Source of the DNA: Schizophyllum amplum
Taxonomy: Eukaryota > Basidiomycota > Agaricomycetes > Agaricales > Schizophyllaceae
Direction: 5' to 3'
DNA length: 64,000 bases
Assembly (NCBI GenBank): GCA_007026445.1
Contig: VDMD01000006.1
Coordinates: forward strand, 992,001 to 1,056,000
Part shown: piece after piece, positions 23,201-35,032 of the stretch
Layout: the number at the start of each line of letters is the position of its first letter
Numbering within the stretch: the stretch's first letter is position 1
The notes under the pieces: model-generated
Databases searched by the model: none
Seen by the model: only the letters and a program-made list of their open reading frames with translations
What the model was told of the DNA's origin: nothing
Program-made: the position numbers and the translations under genes

Positions 23201-24963
23201 GGGACTTTGAGCAGTGGCCGCCTGCGAATGCGCAGCTCGACGAGGAGGGCGAGGTCTCGTACGAGGACTTGGCGAACAACTTGGTCCTCCTCGGCGTCGT
23301 CGGTATCGAGGATCCCCTGCGTGACGGTGTCCGCGACGCGGTGGACAAGTGCCAGCGCGCAGGTGTCGCGGTCAAGATGTGCACGGGAGACAACGTTCTC
23401 ACAGCGCGGTCCATCGCGCTGCAGTGCGGGATCTTCACGCCGGGCGGTATCATCATGGAGGGACCGACATTCCGCGAGCTCTCGCGCGAGGATATGATGG
23501 AGATTATCCCGCGTCTGCAGGTGCTTGCGCGCTCGTCGCCCGAGGACAAGAAGATTCTGGTCAACTCCCTCAAGTCTCTCGGCGAGATCGTTGGTGTTAC
23601 GGGTGACGGCACGAACGACGGGCCGGCGCTCAAAACCGCCAACGTTGGATTCTCGATGGGTATCGCGGGTACGGAGGTGGCCAAGGAGGCGTCGGACATC
23701 ATCCTCATGGACGACAACTTCGCGTCCATCGTCAAGGCCATCATGTGGGGTCGCTGCGTCAACGACGCCGTGCGCAAGTTCCTGCAGTTCCAGATCTCGA
23801 CGAACGTCACGGCCGTTATCATCACCTTTGTCAGCGCCGTCGCGTCGGACCAGGAGGAGTCGGTGCTTAGCGCGGTGCAGCTTCTCTGGATCAACATTAT
23901 CATGGACACTTTCGCCGCGCTCGCGCTCGCCACGGACCCCGCCAGCGAGGCGCTGCTTGACCGCAAGCCGGACCGGAAGTCCGCGCCGCTGTTCTCGGTG
24001 CATATGTACAAGCAGATCCTCTTCCAGTCCATCTACCAGGTCACGGTCATCCTCATCTTCCATTTCCTCGGCTTGCAGATCCTCGGCTACGAGAAGACGG
24101 ACAACAACGAACTCAAAGTGCAGACGCTTGTGTTCAACGCCTTCGTCTTCGCGCAGATCTTCAACTCGGTCAACTGCAGACGTCTGGACGAACACCTAAA
24201 CATCTTCGAGGGTATCCTTCGCAACTGGTACTTTATTACTATCACTCTTCTTGGTACGTTTTGCTTGCGCTCATGTCGTCGTGGTCATGACTAACTTGCC
24301 TCCCCAGAAATTTGCATCCAGATCATCATCGTCTTCGTCGGTGGCGCTGCTTTCCAGGTCACGGAAATCGGCGGTCGTGAATGGGGGATTTCTCTTGCGC
24401 TCGGCATCGTCTCCATCCCTCTTGGTGCTCTCATCCGATTGCTGCCCACTCCGCCGTTCCAGTGGCTCTTCGGCAAGCTCGGTCTCTTCGGCAAGGCGGA
24501 GGTGCTACCAACAACCAGCCCCGAGGCCGAGGAGGACAAGTGGACGGGCGCGGTGTCTCTGGTGCGCGACAACCTCGGGATGTTCGCCAACATCCGCGGC
24601 GGTCGCGTGCGGTCATCGTCATTCGTCGTCAAGAGCCGTTCAGCCAAGCTCAACAAGGACAAGCACGGCGACGATAAGCCCGTCCCTCCGGTTACCTGGT
24701 ACGTTTCCTTGGGAACTTTTGCTCGGCATTCTCTGACGTGTTCCACCAGGTCATCCATGCTCACTATGGCACCGACTCTCATGGCAGGCGCTGTCGTCGC
24801 TGGGCAAGGATGGAAACAACGAGGCTCGCTCTCCGACCCCGCAGGCGTCGATCCGTCAAGGTCATCAGCCGCCCTGTGGGAAGGCAAAATCCAGCTGCAC
24901 CCAGACACTGACCCAGAAGACCCGGCTTATAAGCGTTTCGGCGGTGCACGAAGTTCTGTATAA
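20284..24963 (+). CDS. PMC1: P-type Ca2+-ATPase, PMC1/PMCA class (P2B)
   Basis: A P2B calcium pump, in fungi typically vacuolar, that uses ATP to remove cytosolic Ca2+. Ten exons (20284-21249, 21301-21435, 21490-21616, 21671-21847, 21898-22038, 22094-22247, 22300-22379, 22430-24253, 24308-24698, 24750-24963) join in phase to give 1402 aa. The ATG sits in a strong context (GCGACCATGG). The first 200 residues are disordered and Ser/Pro/acidic. Landmarks in order: GHNVKCDESGATGESDAI (actuator TGES), VAVPEGLPLAV (ion-site helix, split by an intron), VCTDKTGTLTQNEMTV (phosphorylated Asp), KGASE (nucleotide site) and TGDGTNDGPALK (hinge). The C-terminal membrane half is followed by a charged tail ending GGARSSV. 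The third intron is ambiguous: it either uses GT at 21617 with an AAG acceptor or GC at 21613 with CAG; both keep the same length (DIKA or DIKQ before VVVGDI). Confidence 0.95.
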
Positions 24964-25456
24964 CACATCATCCCTAGACTTTTCCTTGCGAGCATTCTTC
25001 CATACACATTTTCCGGTTTGCGGTCTATCATGACGAACGTTCTATCCTATCACACATTGCCTAATGTAACATATTTCTGCATGGGATCTTGGTTCCTACG
25101 GACATGATTGGCAGAGGAGAACAAGACCGATAGTGGATGGATCCGGATAATTGGATTTCACGCCGTACATATACGACACGCGCTTTATGGCCATGACATT
25201 GAAATGCGACGAACTTACATGCACGGTGCACGTCCTTCGTGGATCTGTTGGTGAGAGGTTTGAACCTGAATGCCTTCGACAAGACAGCGACAACATGCGT
25301 GAGTGTTCGACGACAGAGGACATCGGATGGTCCTGATGGAGACTTTCGGACTTGCGCTCGGCCTTCAGTGTTGTCTGGCATGAGTGCTCGAGCTCTGGGG
25401 TCCGGGACACAGGAAGCTCCAGCAACATGCGCGCACAGTCACCGCATATCCATTGA
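24964..25456. other. Convergent 3' spacer
   Basis: This 493-bp stretch lies between the stop codons of the Ca2+-ATPase (+) and the helical-repeat protein (-). It should contain both 3' UTRs. Nothing else is seen. Confidence 0.5.
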
Positions 25457-28400
25457 TTACCCAGAGCATTGACTATTCGTAGAGGAGCGCGGTGTGAAGG
25501 ACCTACACCGCCCCACCCTACGACGCGTTCCAGCCACCCTCGCCACCGCCCTCACCCGCCTCCGCGTCCTGTCCACGTCCTCCTCCACCTTCAGCAACCT
25601 CCAGACTACGCGTGCCGCCTCCTGATCCCCCCTCAGATGGAACGCCTTCACAAACATCTTCATCATCGGCCGAACATGTCGCGCAAAGGACGTCGCCCGC
25701 GACAGCGGCTCCAGCACGGCCCACGTCCCCGCCTCCGCCTCCTCCTCGCCGACGTCGAAGACCGCCGTCCGCCACCCGAGCATCGCGCGCGCGACATGGT
25801 CGAACATCGCCCGCAGCCGCTCAGAAGGCAGGGCCCGCCATCGCAGGACGGCCTTCAGGACCATATTTGCCGTCGCCGCATCGGGGATGAACATAGCGCT
25901 GCGTGCCAGGGCGTTCCGAGCACGAAGGACGGCCTTGATGAGGTGTCGGCCAGAGATACGTCGGGCGAATGTGCGATGTATGAGGGCGTTGCCAAGCGCG
26001 GTGCGTGTGCGCGCGTCGAGCTGACCCAGGGAACGGCCATAAACTCGCCTCGCCGCGCTCGGGCGGCCGGCGTTGAGGAGACCTTGAATGACAATACGTG
26101 TTGACTGGTGCCGACGTCGCCCGCCACGCAGGCTCTCCCCGGAACCAGGAGACAGCGACGTCGAGGAGACCTGGTATCGGAGGGTTGTCTCAGGGATTAC
26201 ATCCTCGAGCTGCGTACCATCACTCCCGCGCCCCAGACGCTCATAGACCTGTCGCGCCAATCGAGCCGCCTTCGCCTGAGCCAGAACGGCGGCAATCTCC
26301 CTACCTAGCGTCCGCTTGGCCGCAGACTGCCCATGCTCGAACAGGCCCACCACCTCCGTCGCCAACTTGAACTGACGACTGCGTATCAAAAGCCGCACAA
26401 GGAGCCTGCAGAATGGCAAAGTGACCCAAGCCGGCGCCCGTTCCGCTATAAGCTGCGCGAGACGCATACCCTGCGCCGGTCGGCCGGACGATATCAGGAT
26501 CGTCACGCAGCACCGCACATCGTATCGAAGCGACTCCGACAGCGGGAAGACCAGTTGTCGACTTGCCGCGTACATCTCGGATGCGGCACCCCCCTGGACC
26601 GTCTCCCACCGGCCCCTTCGAAGCGCGCGGAGAATGTCGAGGAGCAGCTGCGCCTGCTGGGGTGCATCCTTCAAAGCAGGCAGAACCGAGATGGCAACCT
26701 GAGGCGAGCCCACTGCTAGGGTGGCGCCGAACGCGTACAGCGCATCGGGCGGCACTGGTATGCATGACCGCCTGCAGTGGCTGATGAGGGCGCGCACCGC
26801 TGAGATATCGCGATGGACGAGGTTCTTGATGACCGCGCCCACAGCATCCGATAGCACGTCCCGCGGAACGTCGACAAGCGGCGCGAAGACTTCGTCCCAC
26901 GTCATCACCCTCGAGACAGCAGCTCGAGCGGCAAGAGACGCCACGACGAGCTCGTTGACGGATGTGCGCATCTGCTGCGAGGTGATGTCGGGCAGGTAGA
27001 ACAAGGACCTGGATTTGGCAAACACCAGGCAGCGTTCTGCCAGTTCCGCGTCCTTCGTCCACGCCGACAGGCGGAGGAAGACGACGACAATGGCGCGGAC
27101 TACTAGCAGATGGTGATTCGCCTTGGGGTAAAGGACCGTGGGTTCCCACGTATCCCAGAGGGACCAGAGGTCTCCCCTAAGCACGTCCGTATCCACTGAC
27201 GATCCATCCCGCAGCATCTTCCGGTCCAGCACGTCAAGCAAACAGATGATGCGCCACTGCACCGCGAGCGTGTCTTGTGAATTCGTATGAGGTGGCAGGG
27301 CAGCACAGCTGGCATGCGGGTCGAAGGCGACACTGTAAACGAAGACGCAGAGAACATGCCAGCAATCCGTCCGCGTCCCGGCGAATAACTGGCTGATGGC
27401 TTCGTGCGCCCATTGAACGGCTTCAAAGGGGAGGGGTGCACGGTCCCCAGCGTGGAGCGCTTGCAGCATGGCACAGCGTATGAGCTGGAGACCGATCGTC
27501 GGTGCACGCGCTTTCTTGTGCGAGTATGCCTCCCTCGTGGGTAAGCGAAACTTGTGAAAACGCGTGCGTACGGCCTGTACGACGCGGGCTTGGGAGGAGG
27601 TAGATGTATGCGCGTGTTGAGAGAGGATCGTCCGCCACACAAAGTCCAAGAGCGGCTGGTCGAGTGTGTGGTAGGTTTCCAGGAGGAAGCAGACGTGGGA
27701 GATGAGATAGTCGTGGTCTCGCGGCCGGCCGAGGGATTCGAGAGCGGTCAGGAAGGGTAGGTGTGCTTTCGAGTCGGGTGTAAGATGTCGCAGCTTGAGG
27801 TAGTATGTTGATACCCTCTTGCATGCAGCGCGTTGCGCTTGAGCTGAGGCGAGTTAAGCTTATGGCATGCATATATGCGCATATACGCACCTGTAGCCGA
27901 GCTTGTCACCACTGGAATGTGTGCAAGCAAAGCCCAATGCAGATCATGCATGTTCATCGGCTTTCCCTCATCCTCCATATCCCTGACGATCTCCCGGACA
28001 ACGTGCCAGTACCCGTCCGGAGCTTGGCTTGTGGGCCTCAGAAGCGCATGGCAGCGGCGGGAAGAGGCAAGTGACGCGTCCGCGCGTGTTTGCACACCAA
28101 ACAGATGCAGCAGCAGGCTGAAGTGGCTTGGGGCCAGGTGCGAGAGGTGTCCGCGGTGCTTGACAGCTGTGTACAGCTCGTAGAGGGCCTCGGGCGTATA
28201 CTCTACGCGGTGGTCTGGGTCGGCGATCCAGTGCCGTAGTCTGTACAGCGCAAGCTTCCCTGGGGGTATTATATTGGTGTCTATGCGCGCGGTGCGTGCC
28301 GCGTCTTTCGGTGCGTGCAACCGCGGCGTATTTCGAGGAGTGCGCTGCTCGCATACGGGTTGCAGGTAGTTCGTCTGCTGTTCCGGGTTTTCGGGGAGGG

Positions 28401-28608
28401 AGAGCGCAGGAGGAGTGGGGGAAGCTGTCAACTTCGTCTTCGTCGAGGGCCGTGGGTTGCGCTGAGCGCGGTGTAAGAGTGCGCTCGTAGTGTAGTGACT
28501 ACCATATTATCAGTCTGCAATGTTGCTCACCGCGACGATGAAGACGCACCGACTGCTACTGCCGCCGCCGCCCAGTCGCTGGACGGTTGACTGGCCCCAT
28601 CGCAACAT
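25457..28608 (-). CDS. Large helical-repeat (PPR-like) protein, probably mitochondrial
   Basis: About 1,000 residues in three exons. The proposed start MLRWGQSTVQRLGGGGSSS is basic and lacks acidic residues, like a mitochondrial presequence; it splices (69-nt intron, GTGAGC...GCTCAG) to RNPRPSTKTKLTASPTPP. A second intron near 27843-27888 joins IPVVTSSAT to AQAQRAACKRVSTYYLKLRH. The long third exon is almost entirely alpha-helical with Arg-rich paired helices, for example VVTSLAARAAVSR-like helices and LLVRLLIRSRQFKLATEVVG, resembling degenerate pentatricopeptide repeats. Fungal PPR-like proteins act on mitochondrial transcripts or their translation, so that role is inferred only. The end, SSTNSQCSG, may be altered if a further small intron exists. 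A nearer in-frame start lacks an ATG, which is why the upstream exon was chosen. Confidence 0.62.
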
Positions 28609-28969
28609 TCCATTGCATGGAATCGCCGGAGACCGTCCACGCCGAGCTACGCGTTGTTTCCGAACGCCCTGCTCCTCTGCCGTCGCCGTCAAGTGCTGGC
28701 GACGCGTCTCTTCAAAACTTCGCGCGACGTTGGAACGGAGGAATACCCGGCAACTGCCGGCGACGCGTCCCGTATTTGGCTCGCGCTGATTGGCCGACGC
28801 GCAACGGACAAATTGTTGCAACAATTATTCTGCTGAGCCGCTTCGTTCTCTGGTATACATACTTCGAGCTCATCGCGCTTTCATAATCCTTAGTTCACAC
28901 ATAGCAGTTTGGGATGACTCGTCAGTGGATGTCAGAAGTACAGTTGCTAACGATACATGTAGAATAAAC
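28609..28969. other. Spacer between the helical-repeat protein and RPP0
   Basis: 361 bp holding the promoter of the minus-strand helical-repeat gene and the 3' UTR of RPP0. No separate gene is supported. Confidence 0.45.
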
Positions 28970-30156
28970 TTAGTCAAAGAGACCGAAGCCCTGGCACAAC
29001 CAGTCAGCACGTAGACACTGAGCGGAGATATGGAAGGCCTTACCATGTCGTCGTCCGACTCCTCCTTCTCCTCCTCCTTCTCCTCGGCCTTGGTCTCAGC
29101 GGCCGGGGCGGCCTCAGCAGCAGCGGGCGCCGCGGATACGAACGCGTCGGGGTTGGCAAGGAATTCCTTGACCTGGAGATGGAGATCAGCAAGCAAGTCG
29201 AAATATGGAGTCGAATTATCAGAGTTGGGTAAAGAGTCGACACCGCGCCGAAAGCGCTCAGCATTTTCAGTGTGATATATTGTTTGCTCATCCAATAGTC
29301 TAAAAGAACTCATGCGCACCTTCTCCGAGCCCTCGAACGTGTACTCGGTCGCGAGCGACACAGCCAACACGTTCTTGTACGTGTTGATGAGCGAGTGCAT
29401 GACGGACACGATCGTGGGGTACTTGAGCGCGAGCGAGATCGCCGCAATGGTCTTGATACCCGACATGAAGCGGTCCACAAGCTCGGACTCATCGACGTCG
29501 AGCACATCGGGCGAGAACGAGTTGCCAGAGTCGTAGATCTGCACGACCGTCATGCCGTACGTGAACGGCGAGATGTTCAGCATGTTCAGCAGCGTCGCCT
29601 CGGACGTGCCGACGCGCGTGCCCGCGGTCACGACCTTGACGTCGGACACGATTTCGATCGTACCACGCGCGATCTTGGTCGGGATACCGAGCGCCTGGAA
29701 GAAGGACGTCTTGCCAGGCTCCATGCCGGTGTTGCCGGCGGAGATGGAGACGTCCAAAGGCGCGAAGGCACCAGCGCGGGCGGGGGCGGCGACCTTGTTG
29801 GCGACGATGACTTCGCGAACCTCCTTGAGGTCGCTGTCGGTGAAGACGAAGCCGATGTTGCCCTTGACGTGGGGGAGGAGCTTCTCGAACTGGGGGAGCT
29901 CGGCGAGGAAGCTGCGCAGGGCACGGCGGACCATGGTGTTCTTGCCCATCAGGACGACACCCTTGCCACGGAGGGCAACACGGATCTGGTGCATCTGGTT
30001 GGAGCCAACATTGTCGACGTTGACGATGAAGATGGAGGCTAAGATGAGTGTCAATCAGTGAGTCCCCCTTCGCAAACACTACAACCCACGGTATTGCTCG
30101 AGGAGCTCCTTGAGCTTGTCAAAGTAAGCGGCCTTTTGTTCGCGGCTGGCACCCAT
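28970..30156 (-). CDS. RPP0: 60S acidic ribosomal protein P0 (uL10)
   Basis: Stalk-base protein of the large ribosomal subunit; it binds 25S rRNA and anchors the P1/P2 dimers that recruit elongation factors. Exons 30090-30156, 29320-30038, 29044-29172 and 28970-28990 join in phase to 311 aa, the usual length. It starts [20 protein letters not shown], then [19 protein letters not shown] and [18 protein letters not shown], with the rRNA-binding core. The end is the P-protein tail: an Ala-rich hinge, [14 protein letters not shown], then GFGLFD encoded by a separate 7-codon last exon. Highly expressed genes of this class favour C-ending codons, as seen here. The third intron is 147 nt, much longer than its neighbours, and is a multiple of three without a stop codon. 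Confidence 0.97.
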
Positions 30157-31029
30157 TGTTGCTGATTGGACTTTTCCTGCATGAAGATCAGGATGGGGGA
30201 ACCGACGTGAACTTCGCTGCCACGTACAAAAGTATAGACAAAACCTCCCTATGGCCTTTCACGCCTGCAATAACAATGAGGGACACCAACATCGCGCAAC
30301 GCGCAACGAACCTGCAGATGCCAATGGATTTTTAAAGGCGTTGTCGATACAGAAGGCACGCGCGATCGCTGAAGTTGTGTGTACGTCGGAGTTTCAATTC
30401 GCTCGGGTCGACGCCACAAATAATGTATTCCCATCTCCTTCACGCAGGTTTGTGCTACTCTTTTGTGCTGCATTCTCTCTAGGAGCGCTGATATACTGTC
30501 ATCTTCATGTTGTACAGTTCACCGAACTCAGGCAGGCCCTCCCGAACGTTTGCGACAGTGAAGAATCAAACTATACAGTGACCGGAAAGTGCCGAAGTTA
30601 TACTTCCGGCCGTTGGCACGTGCAAAGTTGAACTTCTGTTTGCTTCTGACCAACTTGCGATGTCGCGAAAGACATAGGAAGCTCTACAGATCAGTATCTT
30701 ACGGCAGCCTACGCCGCCAATGATAAACAACCTTGTCAGGATGTCTGAGGACGGTGTGAGACCGCGAAGCTCTCGGCCCTGATCTTGACATTCATCCGGA
30801 AGCGCGCTCTTGCAAGCAATTTCCCAGCGCAAGGTTAACGGACGAAGTGCGCACGATATGCATCTCTTTCGCTCAACGTTGAGGTACTGATAAGCTTGGT
30901 TCAGACATAAGCTGGGATACGACTGTCGCATATTACACGGACGCGTCGGTCTAAGCACGCGCGACGTGCACTCCTATCTGTCGCGCATCGCGTATTGTCC
31001 CCGAGACTTAGCCTCGGAATATGGCAATG
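30157..31029. other. Divergent promoter region
   Basis: This stretch lies between RPP0 (-) and the PC-esterase-like gene (+) and should carry both promoters. Several short frames exist but none has family resemblance. Confidence 0.45.
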
Positions 31030-31040
31030 TATATAATAAA
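31030..31040 (+). promoter_or_regulatory. TATA-like element of the PC-esterase gene
   Basis: TATATAATAAA lies about 50-60 bp upstream of the ATG at 31090 in an otherwise mixed sequence; it is the best core-promoter candidate for this gene. Confidence 0.45.
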
Positions 31041-31089
31041 CACAGCGGGCTGCGAACGGGACCCTTAGGCGTTCTTTCCTCCCGCCATC

Positions 31090-32877
31090 ATGGCAGTGCG
31101 ATTCCTTTCCTCTCCTCGCCGTTTCGTTACGTGGCCCGGCCGCTTCTTCCCCATCGTCATCGCCCTATCCCTCACCTTCGCTTGGTACTACAACTACTAC
31201 TCCGGCGACGACAGCATTTTCTACAGCCCGCACGTCCTGGAGGAGCTCGACATTCCAGCCCCATACACTGGCCGCTTGCCGGCAGTGCATGACGACAAGC
31301 CGGCCTATGCTGAACCTGCGAACATCGATTCGCCTAGCGCTCCTCTGGGATTCCCGTCTTCGGAATGGTGCCAAGGCAACGAGTGCGGTGTCGGCAAATG
31401 GGTGCCGCGAGTCCCCGCCGTTGAGAAAGCCGTTTGGGGCGACCCGCAGAGTTGTCGCCGTCCCTACGATGTCAATGGAGAGCCGACCCCGGAAGAGGAG
31501 CGTCCCGCTGTTGATGCCCGGCGCGCTCTCGACATCATCAACTGGGTGTGGTCCCCGTCGCGAGGCAAACTCATGGAGCTCGACTTCATCGACTTGGTGG
31601 TTCGCATGCTGCAAAGCCCGGGCGGACTTATCATGATTGGCGGTATGTGGTTGGCACAGATCCCGTCTTCGTTCAAGCTGACCTCGAACTGTTAGACTCG
31701 CTCACGGTGCAACACCGCGATACCTTCTCCGTGGGCCTGCCCACCGCTGGCATTCACTACGAGGTCAACCCGCCCCATCTCATAGATCTCGGTTACCCCA
31801 AAGTTGACCACGTCGAACATTGGGTCATTCGAAACACTACGCAGGCGTGGAAAACCCTTGTAGAACGGGCCAATGTACGCCTCCATCTCCACTCTGGAGA
31901 ACGTTATCTGAATCGCTCGCGCAGGTGCCGCCGTCGCGTTTGGAGCGCCCAATTCTGACCATCATTCAATACCACTTGACGGTCAACGAGACGGAGATTC
32001 GCGAAATGACGGAAGGACCGGCCGATGCTCAGTGGTCGCATGGATCGGGGCGCGGGGCCCATCCTCGCGTCCCGGGTTTCCAGGAACTCGTAGCCAAGAT
32101 GGCCACTCCTATCCCAGAGTACGCCGATACCGTCACGAAGGATACCGTTGTACTCATGAACACCGGAGCCCATGTAAGTCAATACGGCGCTCCCGCCACT
32201 TGCGACGCTGACAACCTGTAGTGGTCCCGAGGCGTCATGGGCAACCTCATCCCACGAAGCGATACCGCAACTGAGCACGCGTTGCTGCACAGAACGTATC
32301 AACGCATGGTATGATTACACATGTGCACTTCGACATGGCATGCTAACCGCCACTACCTGTAGATGGACATGCACTTCCGCCGTTTGCAGGCCGCCCCGCG
32401 AACCACCATTTTCTTCCGCAGCACCTCTCCCGCGCACGCCAACTGCCACAAGAATGCGTATCCTTACCCGACTGCGGAGGACGCCCACGCCGACGACGCG
32501 ACGCTCTACACGCGCCTGATGGCTGACGCTCCGACTTCGAGTCACGCGTTGACGTGGGCGCGCTGGGACTGGGACCAGTTCAAGGTGCACAACGGGATGT
32601 GGAAGACGGCGATTGAGCAGGCGCAGCAGGAGCGAGCGCTCTCAGGCGAGGGGCCGAAGTGGCACTATCTGGATATCTATGGGCTTTCTCTGCAGCGAGC
32701 GGACGCGCACGCAAATCCGGATGATGACTGCTTGCATTGTAAGTGTCAGGCATTGGTTTGAATTTGGGACGTGGCTGACGAGGCTTTTCAGGGTGCGGCC
32801 GGCCTGTGCCCCTCGAGTGGACGCGACAGCTATATCATCAGCTCAAGATGATTGACATGCAGGATGGGGTAGCATGA
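31090..32877 (+). CDS. PC-esterase/TBL-like SGNH protein, membrane-anchored
   Basis: A protein of the PMR5N/PC-esterase group (plant trichome-birefringence-like proteins and fungal relatives), which O-acetylate or de-acetylate wall polysaccharides in the Golgi. Exons 31090-31642, 31696-31874, 31925-32173, 32222-32308, 32363-32738 and 32792-32877 join in phase to 509 aa. The N-terminus MAVRFLSSPRRFVTW plus FFPIVIALSLTFAWYYNYY is a type II anchor. The nucleophile block is GGLIMIGGDSLTVQHRDTF (GDS, split by intron 1). The C-terminal block PDDDCLHWCGRPVPLEW carries the family DxxH with the catalytic Asp and His. Other conserved parts are GVGKWVPRVP and VVLMNTGAHWSRG. It faces a second SGNH gene tail to tail. 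The acceptor is unknown; wall glycan O-acetylation is inferred from the family. Confidence 0.85.
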
Positions 32878-33178
32878 AGAAGTTGGAGGGCTTGGGGATT
32901 GAGTTGGAATATCGCGGGGCTTTCTATTGTATTCTAGCATACTATACTGTCACTACCTGTCTATGTACCTTGGTGCTCCCGGATAATATCTAGATTGTTC
33001 GTCTAAGCTTCTACTACAAGACTGCAGGACAGTGGCATTTTGCGAACGATCCAGCCGCCCTTGCAGTGGCGACTTCAAGACAACACATACATTGGCGGCC
33101 GCGCACGAAGGCTCCCGCGGTCATAAATACAGTACCGCAGCGACTGTAGAGTCCTTGCTTGTGGCCTTCATTTATAAT
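32878..33178. other. Convergent 3' spacer
   Basis: This 301-bp gap lies between the two facing SGNH genes and should contain both 3' UTRs. No other signal is seen. Confidence 0.5.
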
Positions 33179-35032
33179 CTACAACAGGTCCTCCGAACTC
33201 GATGGCAGGTCCCGCTCCGCACAGATACCCATCTTCCCCAACGCCTCGTCTACCAGCGCCTCATGCGCGTCCGTCATCATGAAATGGATCCCATCCGACA
33301 CGAGCGTCTCCCACGCCAGCGGCGCGGTCAGCGCAAACTGGTCGATCACCGACCAGCCGCGCGCCAACGCTAATGGAATCATGAGCTCGGACCAGTAGCG
33401 CAGGCGATTGTGCGTGGTATGTCGGTTGTCGCGTCGGACGCGGTCAGTGGTGAGGGGCCCGGGGGCAGCGGGCGTGAGCATAATGCGTGTGCGAGGGCCG
33501 GTGTACGTAGAGGGGCGGCCATGAGTGTGCGCGTGCGGTATTCCGTGTGCACCCGCTTGTCGCTCGTCGAGGGGAGGGTTCGGAGCGGGGAAGCAGATGT
33601 CGACAGCGTCTAGAATATCGTGAGTGCGTTCGAGGAAGACCGCGGTGGGGTGTCCGACGGCTATGTGATAACCCTATAGCAGATCAGTGCAAGTCCAAAA
33701 GGTGTAAATGGGAGTCAACATACAACGCTGACGATGAGTACATCGACCTCATGTTCGCGCATGTAACTGCACACATCCGACTCGAGCATTTCCTTGAAGA
33801 GATGTCCAAAGGGAGACCTGCGGGAGCTCAATATTGAATACATCCACTTATGTGGCAAAGAAAGCTTACCAGCGAAAGAAAAAGTCGACATTACCGACTG
33901 TGCCGTTCTTGAAGTCTGCTTTACCCTGCTTGACGATGAGTACGTAGAAGGACTGAAATCATGATGCGCACCGACTCTAATGCCACGCCAGGCTGCCCAC
34001 TCAACCGATGGATCAGACCGTCCTGCAACTGGCGCCCATGGCTGTCACCAATCGACATAACATGGCGTCGCGTTTCTGTACATTCTTCCACGTTCGCGAA
34101 CCGCATGCCAGAGTGCCGCCACTTGCATCGCGCAGGCACGAAACGGTATCGCTCGCCGATGCGTCGGCCACCGGGAGCCGCCCACTGTATGGGCGAGTCC
34201 AGCAGATCAAGTGGGTGGTGCGGAAGATATGACCCACGAACGGGGTGAATCGCTGAGCATGCGGGCAGCATTGCATCGTCGTCGACGGGGAAGCGTGCTC
34301 CGGGCAGTGCAAGGTGGTGAGACGCGTTGAGAGGAGAGGGGATGTAGCTTTGGCAGAGTGAGTTCGCCGGAAGGAACAATGCGTGTGCAAGAAGAGGGCG
34401 GAGTTGTAGTTCTGGCCAAGGCAGCGAGCTCGTCGCGTTTGCTTCGTCGAACCCTTCATACCGCTGCGCCACCATGAACATACGATCAGGAGGGGGGTGT
34501 AAGGACGCACCTCGTACGCAAGCCACGACCTCACATAGATGTCTCCCACGTTGTGCAGCTCAACATCGAACCGATATGAGCAGTTCCCCTCGTACGTGCT
34601 CCATTGCGTGTCGATGCGTTCCGCGCCATCTGTGGTGAGGATGAACGAGTCCGGACCGCGATTCCGACGTATCCATTCGCTCAAAGATGGGTCTTCGCTG
34701 GGCTCAGAGCCGTCCTCCGCGGCGGCACATGCAGCTTCGTCTCTCCTCCAAACGCGGAAGGTGAAAGCGCTAGGCGCTTCGAGATCGCGACACAGCTCGG
34801 CGTCGAAGTCGGGGAGCACAGAATCAAGCGCCTGACATGACTGTCTGTCATGCGCAATGATATCCCGCTCGAGAAGATGTGGTGAGGGGCATACAGCAGG
34901 AGTTATAGGAGGGGATGAGAGCCTAAGGAAGTCGCGGGAGAAGTCTGCCGATCTGGGATGAAGCAGGAAGACGAGGGCGACGCCTGCGAAGACGGCGTTC
35001 AAAAGATATAGGCGGGATAGCCTAGGGGGCAT
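33179..35032 (-). CDS. SGNH/PC-esterase-like type II membrane protein
   Basis: A second acyl-esterase-fold protein, closer to the CAS1/NXPE-like branch. It starts MPPRLSRLYLLNAVFAGVAL, with one anchor at residues 7-25; an open frame continues upstream but this ATG directly precedes the anchor. Landmarks are SWLAYE, then (after an intron near 34513) RFVPARCKWRHSGMRFANV and RRHVMSIGDSHGRQLQDGL, where GDSH is the nucleophile motif. After short exons (KADFKNGTVGNVDFFFRW and CSYMREHEVDVLIVSVGYHI) the last exon ends with LAWETLVSDGIHFMMTDAHE, containing the DxxH pair. It is probably a Golgi enzyme modifying O-acetyl groups on glycans, inferred from the family. Pairing with the TBL-like gene may reflect shared function, though they are not close paralogues. 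Confidence 0.8.

Noticed and set aside
22735..24195. 486-codon open frame on the minus strand
   Set aside because: It lies opposite the main Ca2+-ATPase exon and arises from GC-rich codon use. The product is His/Arg/Asp-rich and resembles nothing, whereas the plus strand encodes a complete P-type ATPase.
29173..29319. C/D-box snoRNA in the RPP0 intron
   Set aside because: CTGA boxes occur, but there is no canonical RTGATGA C box and no terminal stem; kept only as a possibility in the finding on this intron.
29395..30042. 215-codon plus-strand frame opposite RPP0
   Set aside because: It mirrors the highly biased RPP0 codons; the product is His/Asp/Arg-rich without motifs.
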